Source: Scandinavium manionii
Lineage (GTDB): Bacteria; Pseudomonadota; Gammaproteobacteria; Enterobacterales; Enterobacteriaceae
DNA length: 64,000 bases
Reading direction: 5' to 3'
Assembly: GCF_024764775.1 (NCBI RefSeq)
Contig: NZ_JALIGC010000037.1
Location: 124,001 to 188,000 of the forward strand
Shown here piece by piece: positions 43,210-52,149 of this stretch. Made by a program: the position numbers and the translations under genes. Every line of letters begins with the position of its first letter. The first letter of the stretch is position 1. The notes below the pieces were generated by a model. That model was not told the origin of the DNA. It worked only from the letters and a program-made list of their open reading frames with translations, and ran no database searches.

Positions 43210-43394
43210 GTGACCAGTGCGGAAGTGATAGGCATTCTGAAAAAGAACGGCTGGATTGAGAAGCGCACCAGGGGAAGTCATCATCAATTCGTCATCCCGA
43301 GCGGCCTGGGCTGGTCACGGTTCCCCATCCGAAAAAAGACATCAAGCCTGGGACGCTGATGCAAATTTGGCGTCAGGCAGGGCTCAAACACTAA
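43210..43394 (+). pseudogene. hicA: hicA toxin gene disrupted by a one-base frameshift
   Basis: The first frame reads VTSAEVIGILKKNGWIEKRT from a GTG start and continues to GSHHQF, the HicA double-stranded-RNA-binding fold with its catalytic His. After about residue 28 the HicA sequence continues in another frame (LVTVPHPKKDIKPGTL then MQIWRQAGLKH, stop at 43394). The whole span is 185 bases, one short of a multiple of three. Restoring one C near 43291 (TTCGTC to TTCCGTC) would give a normal 61-residue HicA. As it stands, translation stops at 43359 after 49 codons with a scrambled C-terminus, so the toxin is probably inactive. The intact hicB follows. Confidence 0.85.
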
Positions 43395-43409
43395 ATTTCA
43401 GGAGCGACC

Positions 43410-43817
43410 ATGTTTTATCCGGCTTATATCCATTCTGACGCCGACGGAAGCGCCAGTGGCTTTTTCCCTGATGTTCCCGGTTGTTATTTTGCGGGGGATT
43501 CTCTCGACGCGGCGTTCCAGGATGCCCGAAGCGCACTGACGGCCCATTTTGAAACTCTGTGTGAGATGCAGGACATCATCCCGAATCCTGACGCGGTTGA
43601 ACATCACCTTGAGCAGCGGTCGGAGGATTTCAGCGGCGGGCAGTGGCTGCTGGTGGATATCAATATGAATCAATTTGACGGACGGGCAGAGCGGATCAAC
43701 ATCACCCTGCCACGGCGTCTACTCGCAAAAATTGATGGCTTTGTTCTCGAACATCCGCGATTCAGCAACCGTAGCGCATTTCTTGCCGAAGCCGCACGGC
43801 GGGTGCTGCAGGGGTGA
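43410..43817 (+). CDS. hicB: HicB antitoxin
   Basis: HicB (135 residues) is the antitoxin of the HicAB pair. The N-terminal domain (MFYPAYIHSDADGSASGFFPDVPGCYFAGDSLDAA) is the partially degraded RNase H-like fold that covers the HicA active site. The C-terminal part (INITLPRRLLAKIDGFV and FSNRSAFLAEAARRVL) is a ribbon-helix-helix DNA-binding domain for autorepression. CAGGAG before the ATG is a good ribosome binding site. It starts 15 bases after the hicA remnant and appears complete. Confidence 0.92.
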   Translation: MFYPAYIHSDADGSASGFFPDVPGCYFAGDSLDAAFQDARSALTAHFETLCEMQDIIPNPDAVEHHLEQRSEDFSGGQWLLVDINMNQFDGRAERINITLPRRLLAKIDGFVLEHPRFSNRSAFLAEAARRVLQG

Positions 43818-43829
43818 ACATGAGGTTTT

Positions 43830-43860
43830 GTAGGCCCGGCAAGCCTGCGCCGCCGGGCAT
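43830..43860. repeat. REP (repetitive extragenic palindrome)
   Basis: GTAG (43830-43833) is followed by GCCCGGC and GCCGGGC arms (43834-43840 and 43852-43858) with an 11-base loop, the GTAG-headed form of enterobacterial REPs. It separates hicB from the convergent GH127 gene. Confidence 0.7.
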
Positions 43861-43867
43861 GTCGCAA

Positions 43868-45823
43868 TCACCCCTCATTCACCCAGATCCGCATTTCACC
43901 TTCGCCGCGGTTGGCCCAGCAGAACCACGGGATAAAGGTCAGCGTCTGGGTCTGGCGGGTGGCAGGCGAGCGGTCGTAATGCCACAGGGATTGCTGCTCC
44001 GGTTTTGCTGAAGTCTGTTTTACACCTTCGGCCTGAATTAGCACCTTGTGGGCGAACAGGCCTTTGCCTTCAAACGCATTGAACGTCGCGTTTTCCGGCA
44101 GCCACAGGTTATGCAGTTCCTCACCGTTGTCTGCTTGTTCGAGGCAGTACACCAACGGGCCGCGCTGAATCGCGACTTTTCCGGCCACGTGGCGTACCAG
44201 CGGGTTGCCATAAACGCGGCGAACCGGCATCGGGAACGTGAGCGTCAGCGTGTCACCCTCCAGCCAGCGGCGGTTGATGTGCAGATAGCCTTTGCGGGCT
44301 TCACTCGTCACCGGGACGCCGTTGAGTGATACCTGCGGCGCGTCGCACCAGTCCGGTAAACGCAGCGCCAGCGTGTGCTGCACCGGCTGGGCTGAGTCGA
44401 TGGCGATGGTGACTTTTTCCTGCCACGGGAATTCCCCGCTGATGCGCAGACGCAGCGTTTCATCGCCTACCGTGACTTCGGCGCTGTTACCGACGTACAG
44501 GTTGATGTACAGCGCGTCCTCACGCGGCGTGTAGATGTAATGCCCGATCGAGGTCAGCACGCGGGCGATATTCGGAGGGCAGCAGGCGCAGCCGAACCAA
44601 CGTTGGCGGACAGGCTTTACATGATCGTAGATGTGATTGAAATTCAGCGACTTCGGATGCACTTCCAGCGGGTTAACGTAGAAGAAGTGCTTACCATCCA
44701 GGGCCATGCCGCCGAGCACGGTATTATACAACGCGCGTTCCATCACGTCGGCATACTGACTGTCGGCTTCCATCTCCAGCATCCGCCGGGCGAACATCAT
44801 CAGGCCAATCGAGGCGCAGCTTTCGGCGTACACCGTGTCGTTGGGCAGGTCGTAATCGCTACTGAACGCTTCGCCGCTGCTCTGGGAGCCAATCCCGCCG
44901 GTGATGTACAGCTGGCGCTGAGCCATGTTGTTCCACAGACGCAGGCAATCCTTGCGCTTCGCTTCGTCGTTGCTGAGCCGCGCCAGGTGCGCCACGCCAG
45001 TCATCAGGTATACAAAACGTACCGCGTGACCGATGGCCGTCGGCTGCTCTGCCAGCGGCTGATGCGCCTGGCTGTAGGCTTTGTCCTTTACCATCCACGC
45101 CGGACCATGGGTATTCCAGTACGAGGTTTTTCCGCGCTTTTCGTACTCAATATCGTAGTAATGCGGCTGCGTTCCCCGTTGTTCGACGAAGTAATTCACC
45201 AGATGCAGATAGCGCGGTTCCTGCGTGACGTCGAACAGTCGCATCAGCGCCAGTTCAATTTCCGGATGCCCCGGATAACCATGCAGCTGGTTTTCACCGG
45301 GGCCAAAAACGTGGTCGATGTGGTCGGCGAGTTTGCACACGACGTCCAACAGACGACGCTTGCCGGTGGCCTGGAAGAAGGCCACGCCGGCTTCAATCAT
45401 ATGTCCGGCACAGTACAGCTCGTGGCATTCCGCGAGGTTAGTCCAGCGCTCCTGCGGGGCTTTAACGGTGAAATACGTGTTCAGATAGCCGTCGTCGCAC
45501 TGGGCCGCCGCAACCAGCTCAATCACTTCATCGGCGGTCTTTTCCAGCTCGCTGTCCGGCTTCTGGCACAGCGACCAGGCCACCGCTTCCAGCCATTTTG
45601 CGACGTCGCTGTCCTGAAACACCATGCCGTAAAACTCACCTTGTGAGCGTCCGGCGGCGATACGGAAATTCTCAATAGCGTGGCTCGGATCGGCTTCTGC
45701 AATCCTGTCGTTCAGCGCGTCCCACTGATAGGGAATAACCACGTCACGCACCAGTTGCTGGTACTGACCGAGAAACGGATCGCTGACTTTGAGCTTATGC
45801 AGGTCGACTTCCATCACAGACAT
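43868..45823 (-). CDS. GH127 beta-L-arabinofuranosidase
   Basis: This 651-residue enzyme is a glycoside hydrolase family 127 member (DUF1680). It has the (alpha/alpha)6 barrel followed by beta-sandwich domains. The zinc-cysteine active site is visible: E334 and C336 in YAESCAS and C414-C415 in GCACCPPNIAR, matching the Glu, Cys and Cys-Cys set of Bifidobacterium HypBA1, in which the first Cys of the pair is the nucleophile. There is no signal peptide, so it acts in the cytoplasm on imported arabinofuranosyl sugars such as those from plant hydroxyproline-rich glycoproteins. I use ATG 45823 with AAGGAG upstream. It follows a GPH-family transporter by ten bases. The exact substrate is inferred from the family. 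Confidence 0.88.
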   Translation of the reverse strand: MSVMEVDLHKLKVSDPFLGQYQQLVRDVVIPYQWDALNDRIAEADPSHAIENFRIAAGRSQGEFYGMVFQDSDVAKWLEAVAWSLCQKPDSELEKTADEVIELVAAAQCDDGYLNTYFTVKAPQERWTNLAECHELYCAGHMIEAGVAFFQATGKRRLLDVVCKLADHIDHVFGPGENQLHGYPGHPEIELALMRLFDVTQEPRYLHLVNYFVEQRGTQPHYYDIEYEKRGKTSYWNTHGPAWMVKDKAYSQAHQPLAEQPTAIGHAVRFVYLMTGVAHLARLSNDEAKRKDCLRLWNNMAQRQLYITGGIGSQSSGEAFSSDYDLPNDTVYAESCASIGLMMFARRMLEMEADSQYADVMERALYNTVLGGMALDGKHFFYVNPLEVHPKSLNFNHIYDHVKPVRQRWFGCACCPPNIARVLTSIGHYIYTPREDALYINLYVGNSAEVTVGDETLRLRISGEFPWQEKVTIAIDSAQPVQHTLALRLPDWCDAPQVSLNGVPVTSEARKGYLHINRRWLEGDTLTLTFPMPVRRVYGNPLVRHVAGKVAIQRGPLVYCLEQADNGEELHNLWLPENATFNAFEGKGLFAHKVLIQAEGVKQTSAKPEQQSLWHYDRSPATRQTQTLTFIPWFCWANRGEGEMRIWVNEG

Positions 45824-45833
45824 AACGTTCTCC

Positions 45834-47234
45834 TTAAGACTGAACATGGCGCACACGCAGGTCGGTGGCGATGCGCGACATCATAGGGTTGTTGAGTTTG
45901 CAGGTGCGCAGGGTGAAGGCCAGCAGCAAGTGGAACACCGCAGGTAACAGTGTTTCCATCGCGGTCATGCCGTGCAGCGAGGCCGCGGTCTGGTTCCCGG
46001 TGCCGGGTTGATAGGCGACGAAGATGAATACCAGACTGACGATCCCGGCGCTGGACGCCCAGGCGAGCTTGATGCAGAAAAGGTTAAAGGCGAAGTTCAT
46101 GCCGGATGAACGCACACCGGTTTTCCACTCGCCGTAGTCGTCGGCGAAGGCCATTAGCCCGAAGTGCAGCGGCAGCGTGAAGCCGAGAATGATGCCGTTG
46201 CCGAGAATAACGACCAGCCACAGCGTCTGCCACGCCGGGCCGACGGGCAGGAACCACATCGCTACCGCTAACACGGCTAAAACCAGGTTGGTGTAATAGT
46301 AAAGTTTTACCGTATCGACGCGTTTTGTCAGCGGATTGACGACGATCGAACCGAGTATTGATGCAAATGTCACCATCGTGAAGAACAGTGAGGTGTACGC
46401 CGTACTGCCCTGTAAAACGTAGGTGATGAAGTACATGTAGCCGCCGCCGCGGATGTTGAACACGTTGATCAGCAGGAAGGACATCACCAGCATCAGCAGC
46501 AACTGGTCATTTTTACGCAGTCCGGCAATGTGCTGGCGGAGGGTAAACTGGCCCATGGTGTCCAGCGGTACGCGCTCGCGCACCCAGAAGAAGCAGCACA
46601 GGAACATCACCACCGCCACCGCACACAGAATGCCGACGCCCATCTGCCAGCCGTGCGCGACGTTGCCTTTTCCGAGCGCAGACACCAGCCACGGCAGCCC
46701 TACGGAGACTAAAAAGCCCGCCACGCCGCACAGCACAAAGCGCCAGGACTGACAGGCCAGCACTTCGGAATGGCGCGTGGTCATGGTGTTGATCAGCGCG
46801 CAGTACGGCACGTTGATGGCGGTATAGCTCACGGAAAGCAGCAGATAGGTGCCGAATGCCCAGAGAATTTTCATGTTCATGCTGACGTCTGGCACGGTGA
46901 ACGTCAGCACGCCGATGAGGCCAATCGGCACCGCAATCCACAGCTGCCATGGGCGAAAGCGTCCCCAGCGGCTTTGGGTACGGTCGGCGATGACGCCCAT
47001 TATCGGGTCCGAAATGGCGTCAAAGACGCGCAGGGCGATGAATAATGTGCCGACCAGCGCCGGAGTCAGGCCGAAAACGTCGGTATAGAAAAAGGTCAAA
47101 AAGTTCATGATCAGGCAGGTGATGACGGTGCCACCGGCATCGCCCAGCCCGTAACCGATTTTTTCTCGGGTCGACAGCGCCTCGTTGGCGGTGTGTTGCG
47201 CGAGTTCGGTTTGCGTAATCGGAGCAGAAGTCAT
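45834..47234 (-). CDS. GPH-family sugar:cation symporter (YicJ/MelB-like)
   Basis: This 466-residue protein has 12 membrane helices and the glycoside-pentoside-hexuronide signature: REKIGYGLGDAGGTVITCLIMNFLTFFYTDVFGL, then DAISDPIMGVIADRTQSRWGRFRPW with the acidic cation-site residues. It probably imports the substrate of the GH127 enzyme encoded directly downstream. ATG 47234 has GAGGAG at a good distance; an upstream start at 47315 is less likely. It is divergent from an AraC-type regulator. Confidence 0.88.
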   Translation of the reverse strand: MTSAPITQTELAQHTANEALSTREKIGYGLGDAGGTVITCLIMNFLTFFYTDVFGLTPALVGTLFIALRVFDAISDPIMGVIADRTQSRWGRFRPWQLWIAVPIGLIGVLTFTVPDVSMNMKILWAFGTYLLLSVSYTAINVPYCALINTMTTRHSEVLACQSWRFVLCGVAGFLVSVGLPWLVSALGKGNVAHGWQMGVGILCAVAVVMFLCCFFWVRERVPLDTMGQFTLRQHIAGLRKNDQLLLMLVMSFLLINVFNIRGGGYMYFITYVLQGSTAYTSLFFTMVTFASILGSIVVNPLTKRVDTVKLYYYTNLVLAVLAVAMWFLPVGPAWQTLWLVVILGNGIILGFTLPLHFGLMAFADDYGEWKTGVRSSGMNFAFNLFCIKLAWASSAGIVSLVFIFVAYQPGTGNQTAASLHGMTAMETLLPAVFHLLLAFTLRTCKLNNPMMSRIATDLRVRHVQS

Positions 47235-47451
47235 TGAAAACTCCTCACGTAGGTCAGGGTGCGTGACCCGCTTTTGGGCGGGCTTATTGTGTGTTTCGCA
47301 AGGTACCTGATCCATTCTGCCTGGAATCGCGCGCCCAACAAGGGAAGGGGAAAGTAGAAAAAGATGACGATTCCGACCTGATGCGCAAAGTGTGATCGTG
47401 ATCCGGTGCGCTGGCTGTTTTTAATTAATAATCAAAGATAAGAGGCAATTT

Positions 47452-47479
47452 ATTCACGCTAAAAAGCGAGAAAGTGAAT
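47452..47479. promoter_or_regulatory. Inverted repeat before the AraC-type regulator
   Basis: ATTCAC (47452-47457) and GTGAAT (47474-47479) flank an A-rich centre just before the start at 47484. It lies in the 249-base divergent region 47235-47483, which also contains a weak CRP-like site (TGTGATCGTGATCCGG). It could be a regulator site. Confidence 0.35.
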
Positions 47480-47483
47480 ATCC

Positions 47484-48305
47484 ATGATTGAATTATCCAT
47501 AGCGTTTCCGATTCGGGTGCAGAACGGAGGGTTGTTCATTTCACGCGGCGTGGGCAGCCATCCGGCGCGCAAACTGAATTCCTGGGAACTGGTATTTGTC
47601 GAGCGCGGCGAGTTCAGGATCCGTGAAGATGGGTGCCTGTTTAGCGTTCAGGCGGGCGAAAGCCTGTTGCTGCGTCCGGGATGTCAGCACGTAGGTGAAG
47701 GGAAGTTTCCGGCGGACCTTAAATTCTACTGGCTGCATTTTGACTGGCTCGACGTCACGCTGAATTCCGCGTTACGCCAGACGCTGCTGACTATTCCGCA
47801 GCATACGGGCGTAGGTTCCCCGTCTTACATCATCTCGCTGTTCCGCCAGTTCCTGAACGAGCAGGAAAATGTGCACCGCAGCATTGCGCTGGAGTGCATT
47901 TTGTTGCTGATCCTCCAACAGCTTTCAGCGGCGGGATCGCAGGAAAGCGCGAGCGAAAGCCCTGGCGTAGCGCTGGCCTACCGTGCGCAGCAGACGTTGC
48001 GCACGCAGTATCACTTGCCACTTTCTACCTCGCAGCTGGCGAAAGAGCTGCACTGCAGCGCGGATTATCTCGGGCGCGTTTACCGACGCACGTTCGGTTT
48101 AACGCTGACCGAAGCGCTCCATCGCCAGCGGGTGATGGCGGCGGAAAAACTGCTGATCAGCGACTCCCTGTCGTTGAAGGAAGTGGCCAGCCGCTGTGGG
48201 TTTAGCGATACCGGTTATTTCAGGCAGATATTCCGCAAGCACACCGGGCTGACTCCGGCGGCGTGGAAGCGGCGTTATTGCAAAGAACATATCAATTCTG
48301 GTTGA
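47484..48305 (+). CDS. AraC-family transcriptional regulator of the GH127/transporter operon
   Basis: This 273-residue regulator has an N-terminal cupin ligand-binding domain (SWELVFVERGEFRIREDGCLFSV and LLRPGCQHVGEG) and two C-terminal AraC helix-turn-helix motifs (STSQLAKELHCSADYLGRVYRRTFGLTL and LKEVASRCGFSDTGYFRQIFRKHTGLTP). It is divergent from the transporter and GH127 genes, which it presumably activates in response to an arabinose-containing sugar. The Shine-Dalgarno sequence is weak. Confidence 0.88.
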   Translation: MIELSIAFPIRVQNGGLFISRGVGSHPARKLNSWELVFVERGEFRIREDGCLFSVQAGESLLLRPGCQHVGEGKFPADLKFYWLHFDWLDVTLNSALRQTLLTIPQHTGVGSPSYIISLFRQFLNEQENVHRSIALECILLLILQQLSAAGSQESASESPGVALAYRAQQTLRTQYHLPLSTSQLAKELHCSADYLGRVYRRTFGLTLTEALHRQRVMAAEKLLISDSLSLKEVASRCGFSDTGYFRQIFRKHTGLTPAAWKRRYCKEHINSG

Positions 48306-48390
48306 GTTTCATCAAGGCACTGTGCAATGCAGGGCAGACGTACTTTATCAACGGGAAGCGTTGGCCCCGATTTTTCAGGGCCAGCATGAT

Positions 48391-49647
48391 TTAACAGCCG
48401 CTTTCCTGCCAGGCTTTTTCTATTTCCTCGGCAAGTATTTTGACCCCCGCTTCGATTTTCTCCGGGTCCGGCACGTAGTTCATGCGCATACACTGGTGCG
48501 TGTGCGGCCACGGTTTATCGAGCCCCGGGAAGAAGAAGTCGCCAGGCACCATCAGTACGCCACGCTTTTTCAGGCGCTGGTACAAAATTTCAGTGGTGAT
48601 GGGCAGATCTTTAAACCACAGCCACAGGAAAATAGCGCCTTCTGGTTTGTGGATCAGGCAGCGTTCTTCCGGCAAATAACGACGAATAGTGGCAATCGTT
48701 TCGTGAACGCGCTGGTAATAGAACGGTTTGATGACCGTTTCTGACAGGCGCAGCAGGTCTTTTCGCTGGATCATTTCGCACATCATCGCCGGGCCAATAC
48801 CGCCAGGGGAGAGGCTGATGATGCCATTCATATTGCTGATTGCGCTGATGATTTTTTCATTGGCGATAATGATGCCGCAGCGGCTGCCCGGCAGGCCGAG
48901 CTTCGACAGGCTCATGCACAGCACGATGTTCGGGTTCCACAGCGGACGCGCTTCGCTAAAGATAATGCCCGGGAACGGCACGCCGTAAGCGTTATCAATG
49001 ACCAGCGGAATACCATGCTGATTGGCCAACGCATCGAGTTTCAACAACTCTTCATCAGTGATGACGTTGCCCGTCGGGTTGGTCGGGCGGGAAACGCAGA
49101 TCATCCCGGTTTCGTCGGTGACGCGCAGATGCTCGAAGTCGACGTGATACTTGAACTGGCCTTCTGGCAGCAGCTCAATATTCGGACGCGCGGAGACAAA
49201 CAGGTCTTCTTCAAGACCTGAATCAGCATAACCGATGTATTCCGGCGTCAGCGGGAACAGGACTTTGCGGGTGGTTCCATCGGCACGACGACCAGCGAAG
49301 AGGTTAAACAAGTAGAAAAACGCGCTCTGGCTGCCATTTGTCAGTGCAATATTCTGTGGTTCGATATCCCAGCCGAGCTCTTCACGCAGCATGGTCGACA
49401 GGGCGGCCAGCAGTTCGGTTTTGCCCTGTGGGCCGTCATAATTACACAGCGCTTCAGTCGCTTTGCCGCTTTCCAGCATGTCTGCCAGCAGATTCTGGAA
49501 GTAGTCGTTCATCTCCGGAATTTGTGCCGGGTTGCCGCCGCCGAGCATGATGGCGCCTGGCGTGCGCAGGCCATCGTTAAGATCTTCCATCAGGCGGGTG
49601 ATACCGGAATGACGGGTGAATTTGTCGCCGAAAAGTGAAAAAGTCAT
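48391..49647 (-). CDS. avtA: Valine-pyruvate aminotransferase
   Basis: AvtA (418 residues) is transaminase C, a PLP enzyme that moves the amino group between valine or alanine and the matching keto acids. It has the fold-type I pattern: ALTNGSQSAFFYLFNLFAGR, SRPTNPTGNV, and the cofactor Lys in CMSLSKLGLPGSRCG. The N-terminus MTFSLFGDKFTRHSGITRLMEDLNDG is typical. It is a single gene with malS 156 bases upstream, as in E. coli. Confidence 0.96.
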   Translation of the reverse strand: MTFSLFGDKFTRHSGITRLMEDLNDGLRTPGAIMLGGGNPAQIPEMNDYFQNLLADMLESGKATEALCNYDGPQGKTELLAALSTMLREELGWDIEPQNIALTNGSQSAFFYLFNLFAGRRADGTTRKVLFPLTPEYIGYADSGLEEDLFVSARPNIELLPEGQFKYHVDFEHLRVTDETGMICVSRPTNPTGNVITDEELLKLDALANQHGIPLVIDNAYGVPFPGIIFSEARPLWNPNIVLCMSLSKLGLPGSRCGIIIANEKIISAISNMNGIISLSPGGIGPAMMCEMIQRKDLLRLSETVIKPFYYQRVHETIATIRRYLPEERCLIHKPEGAIFLWLWFKDLPITTEILYQRLKKRGVLMVPGDFFFPGLDKPWPHTHQCMRMNYVPDPEKIEAGVKILAEEIEKAWQESGC

Positions 49648-49803
49648 ATACAGGTGTTCTGTCGGTCTTCTGGGTAGGGGCTAACCATAACCTCTGCGCC
49701 AGCGAGGTGCAAACCGGTGAAGACTTTCTTGTTTGGTGATTTGTTCTGCGTTTAATTCCAGTTATGGATTAAAACACTGCATGGTGCGCAGAGAGTTAGC
49801 CTG

Positions 49804-51834
49804 TCAGGGTTTTGCTGCCCACACCACCATCACTTTATCGCCGTCATGTTCGCGCACGAAACCGTAGGCCTGAGGCAAGGTGAGCGTGGTTTGGCGTCCC
49901 GCGCCAATGGCCGGATGGCGGGCGCGGAACTGGCCAAGTTTCTGCCAATGGGCGACGGTGGCGGCTTCTTGCCCGGAGACGTCCTGCCAGTTCATGTCTG
50001 AGCGCGTGCCCTGCAACGGGTCGGAGCCAGTAGGGCCAAACGGGCGGGCAGATTCGTCACCGTAAAATATCTGTACCGCACCCGGGGCGAGCAACAACAG
50101 TTCTGCTGCCTTGCTGCCACCCTCGCGGAACAATCGCGTGTCGTGGGAGGAGAGATAGCTCAGCACGTTGAAATTCTGCAATTTGTCAGCCATTTGCTGC
50201 CAGGTGGTGTCGATGTTGGCCAGGCAATTCACCGCTTTCGCCGCCTGCTCCTGATAATCGAAATTAATCATCGCGTCGAAACCGTGCTGGTAATACGCAC
50301 TCTGCATCACGCCGTGGCCCCAGGCTTCGCCGGTCATCCAGAATGCGCCCTCATCAGGCGATTTACCCGGATTCGCCTTCTTCCACGCCGCCAGCGCTTC
50401 GGTGGCCTGCGTTTTTAGCTGCTGCCAGGCCGGGAGTTCAACGTGTTTGGCGGTATCAATCCGGAAACCGTCGATGCCGTAATCCCGCACCCATTGGCTT
50501 AACCAGTGCGTCAGATAGTCGCGCGGCGTGTAACCCGCAATGGCCCTGGCTGCAGTATCTGGTTTGTGCTGATAAAACACCGGCAGGCCAGAAACGGTTG
50601 TGGATTCGGTTTTGAGGTCCGGCAGGAAGGCCAGCGACATCGTTAAATCATCGAAGCCGGGGTTGTCGTAGTCGCCAATATCGGTGCGGACCCACTGCTT
50701 GCCCCACCATTTTTCCCACGCCGTTTTATCGCTAAAGTTGATGTAATCATTAAAACTGTGCCAGGTCTGGCCTGGACCGGGTTTCCAGTCGGTCCAGTGC
50801 TCGCCGAGGGTTTTCTTCAGCGCATCGCCCTGCAAATAGAGTGCGCCAAACTGGTACGCCTGCATATCGGCCAGCGTGGCATAACCAGTGTGGTTCATCA
50901 CCACGTCAAATAGAATGCGGATGCCACGCTTGTGCGCTTCGTCTACCAGACGACGCAGGTCGTGCTCGTTGCCCATGTTGGCATCGAGTTTTGTCCAGTC
51001 CTGTGGGTAATAGCCGTGGTAGGCGTAGTGCGGGAAATCCCCTTTGGTACCGCCCCCGACCCAGCCGTGAATTTGCTCCAGCGGCGAGCTAATCCATAGC
51101 GCATTGACCCCGAGCTGCTGTAGATAATCGAGTTTGCTGGTGAGCCCTTGCAAATCACCGCCGTGAAATGTGCCGATCTCCTGCAAACCATCACTATGGC
51201 GACCGTAACTGTGGTCGTTATTCGGATTGCCGCTCACATAGCGGTCGGTCAATACGAAATAGACCGTGGCGTTATGCCAGTCGAACGCGGCGGGCTGCTG
51301 AGTTTTCGCGTTTTCAAGCAACAGCAGGCCGTTGCTGCCTTCAGCAGGCTGCATGGTGATTTTGCCCTCTTTCACCGTCGCCATTTTCCCACTGTAAAAA
51401 TCGCGGACCGTGCTGCCTTCTGAGAAGATCTTGCTGACATCCAGCGTGAGCGGTTTACCGTCCCAGCGTGGGCACTGGCGCACTTCCACATTCGCAGTTG
51501 TCACCGCCTCGCTTTTGACGCTCAGCATCAGCGTTGGCGTGCCTGAGCGGGTGTCCACCGCCAGCGTGTACTCGCCGTCGCGAAACAGTCGCCACTGCGG
51601 GGCATCGCCGTGGCAGGGCTCAAGCGACAGCATTTCATTTAATTTTATCGTCGAAGCGGGCTGCCAGCACTCTTGGTCAAGATGTAACGTCAACGGATGT
51701 GTACCCTTCGTCAGCGTTTTCTGACTGACAAATGTCCCACTGCCTTCAGGTTTGAATGCAGGAAAATCCGGGGCGGTCCAGCCTGCGAAGGCGGCACCGG
51801 GCAGCAGAAGTAATACAACAGCGGCAAGTTTCAT
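49804..51834 (-). CDS. malS: Periplasmic alpha-amylase
   Basis: MalS (676 residues from ATG 51834, the E. coli length) is a periplasmic GH13 enzyme that trims maltodextrins from the reducing end. It begins with a signal peptide cleaved after GAAFA. The amylase regions are ILFDVVMNHTGYA, DGFRIDTAKHV with the nucleophile Asp, MTGEAWGHG with the acid Glu, and LSSHDTRLF. A GTG nine bases upstream could also start it, but AGGTGA fits the ATG better. Candidate MalT boxes lie in the upstream region. Confidence 0.96.
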   Translation of the reverse strand: MKLAAVVLLLLPGAAFAGWTAPDFPAFKPEGSGTFVSQKTLTKGTHPLTLHLDQECWQPASTIKLNEMLSLEPCHGDAPQWRLFRDGEYTLAVDTRSGTPTLMLSVKSEAVTTANVEVRQCPRWDGKPLTLDVSKIFSEGSTVRDFYSGKMATVKEGKITMQPAEGSNGLLLLENAKTQQPAAFDWHNATVYFVLTDRYVSGNPNNDHSYGRHSDGLQEIGTFHGGDLQGLTSKLDYLQQLGVNALWISSPLEQIHGWVGGGTKGDFPHYAYHGYYPQDWTKLDANMGNEHDLRRLVDEAHKRGIRILFDVVMNHTGYATLADMQAYQFGALYLQGDALKKTLGEHWTDWKPGPGQTWHSFNDYINFSDKTAWEKWWGKQWVRTDIGDYDNPGFDDLTMSLAFLPDLKTESTTVSGLPVFYQHKPDTAARAIAGYTPRDYLTHWLSQWVRDYGIDGFRIDTAKHVELPAWQQLKTQATEALAAWKKANPGKSPDEGAFWMTGEAWGHGVMQSAYYQHGFDAMINFDYQEQAAKAVNCLANIDTTWQQMADKLQNFNVLSYLSSHDTRLFREGGSKAAELLLLAPGAVQIFYGDESARPFGPTGSDPLQGTRSDMNWQDVSGQEAATVAHWQKLGQFRARHPAIGAGRQTTLTLPQAYGFVREHDGDKVMVVWAAKP

Positions 51835-51888
51835 CGCGTTCACCTGAAGTCAATTTTAGTGCATTTTGCCAGCCGTCACGGTGTTATC

Positions 51889-51898
51889 CCTCCTCCTT
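51889..51898 (-). promoter_or_regulatory. Candidate MalT box 1
   Basis: AAGGAGGAGG on the minus strand matches the MalT consensus GGGGAKGAGG in eight of ten positions, about 55 bases upstream of malS. Confidence 0.45.
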
Positions 51899-51911
51899 CA
51901 TTGGCATTCCA

Positions 51912-51921
51912 GGGGAGGACC
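51912..51921 (+). promoter_or_regulatory. Candidate MalT box 2
   Basis: GGGGAGGACC matches the MalT consensus in eight of ten positions and lies on the opposite strand to box 1, 13 bases away. Confidence 0.45.
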
Positions 51922-52149
51922 TCGCAGGGTGAGTGATCTGCCTCTAATGAGAACAGGAATTTCTGCGATTAAGCTTTGAATTTCAGAATTATGAATCGAA
52001 AGAATGCCCTTCGTGCAGAACCTCGTTTAGGAATTTGCTTATATCGTAGGGTGCGCTGCCGGGGTATTTTTGGTATCATTCGCGATTCATTTCGCAGTTA
52101 TATGCATAATTCAAGGCGTTGGAATGATTATTTCCGACCAGGAGACCTA

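Larger units (their letters stand above)
51835..52149. promoter_or_regulatory. malS-bax divergent intergenic region
   Basis: This 315-base stretch holds the two divergent promoters. The malS side has two MalT-box-like sequences (listed separately). The bax side is AT-rich, with a frame that is open upstream of bax but without homology. The bax ribosome binding site AGGAG is at its right end. Confidence 0.6.

Noticed and set aside
44540..45646. 368-codon open frame on the plus strand
   Set aside because: It is antisense to the GH127 gene; no motifs.
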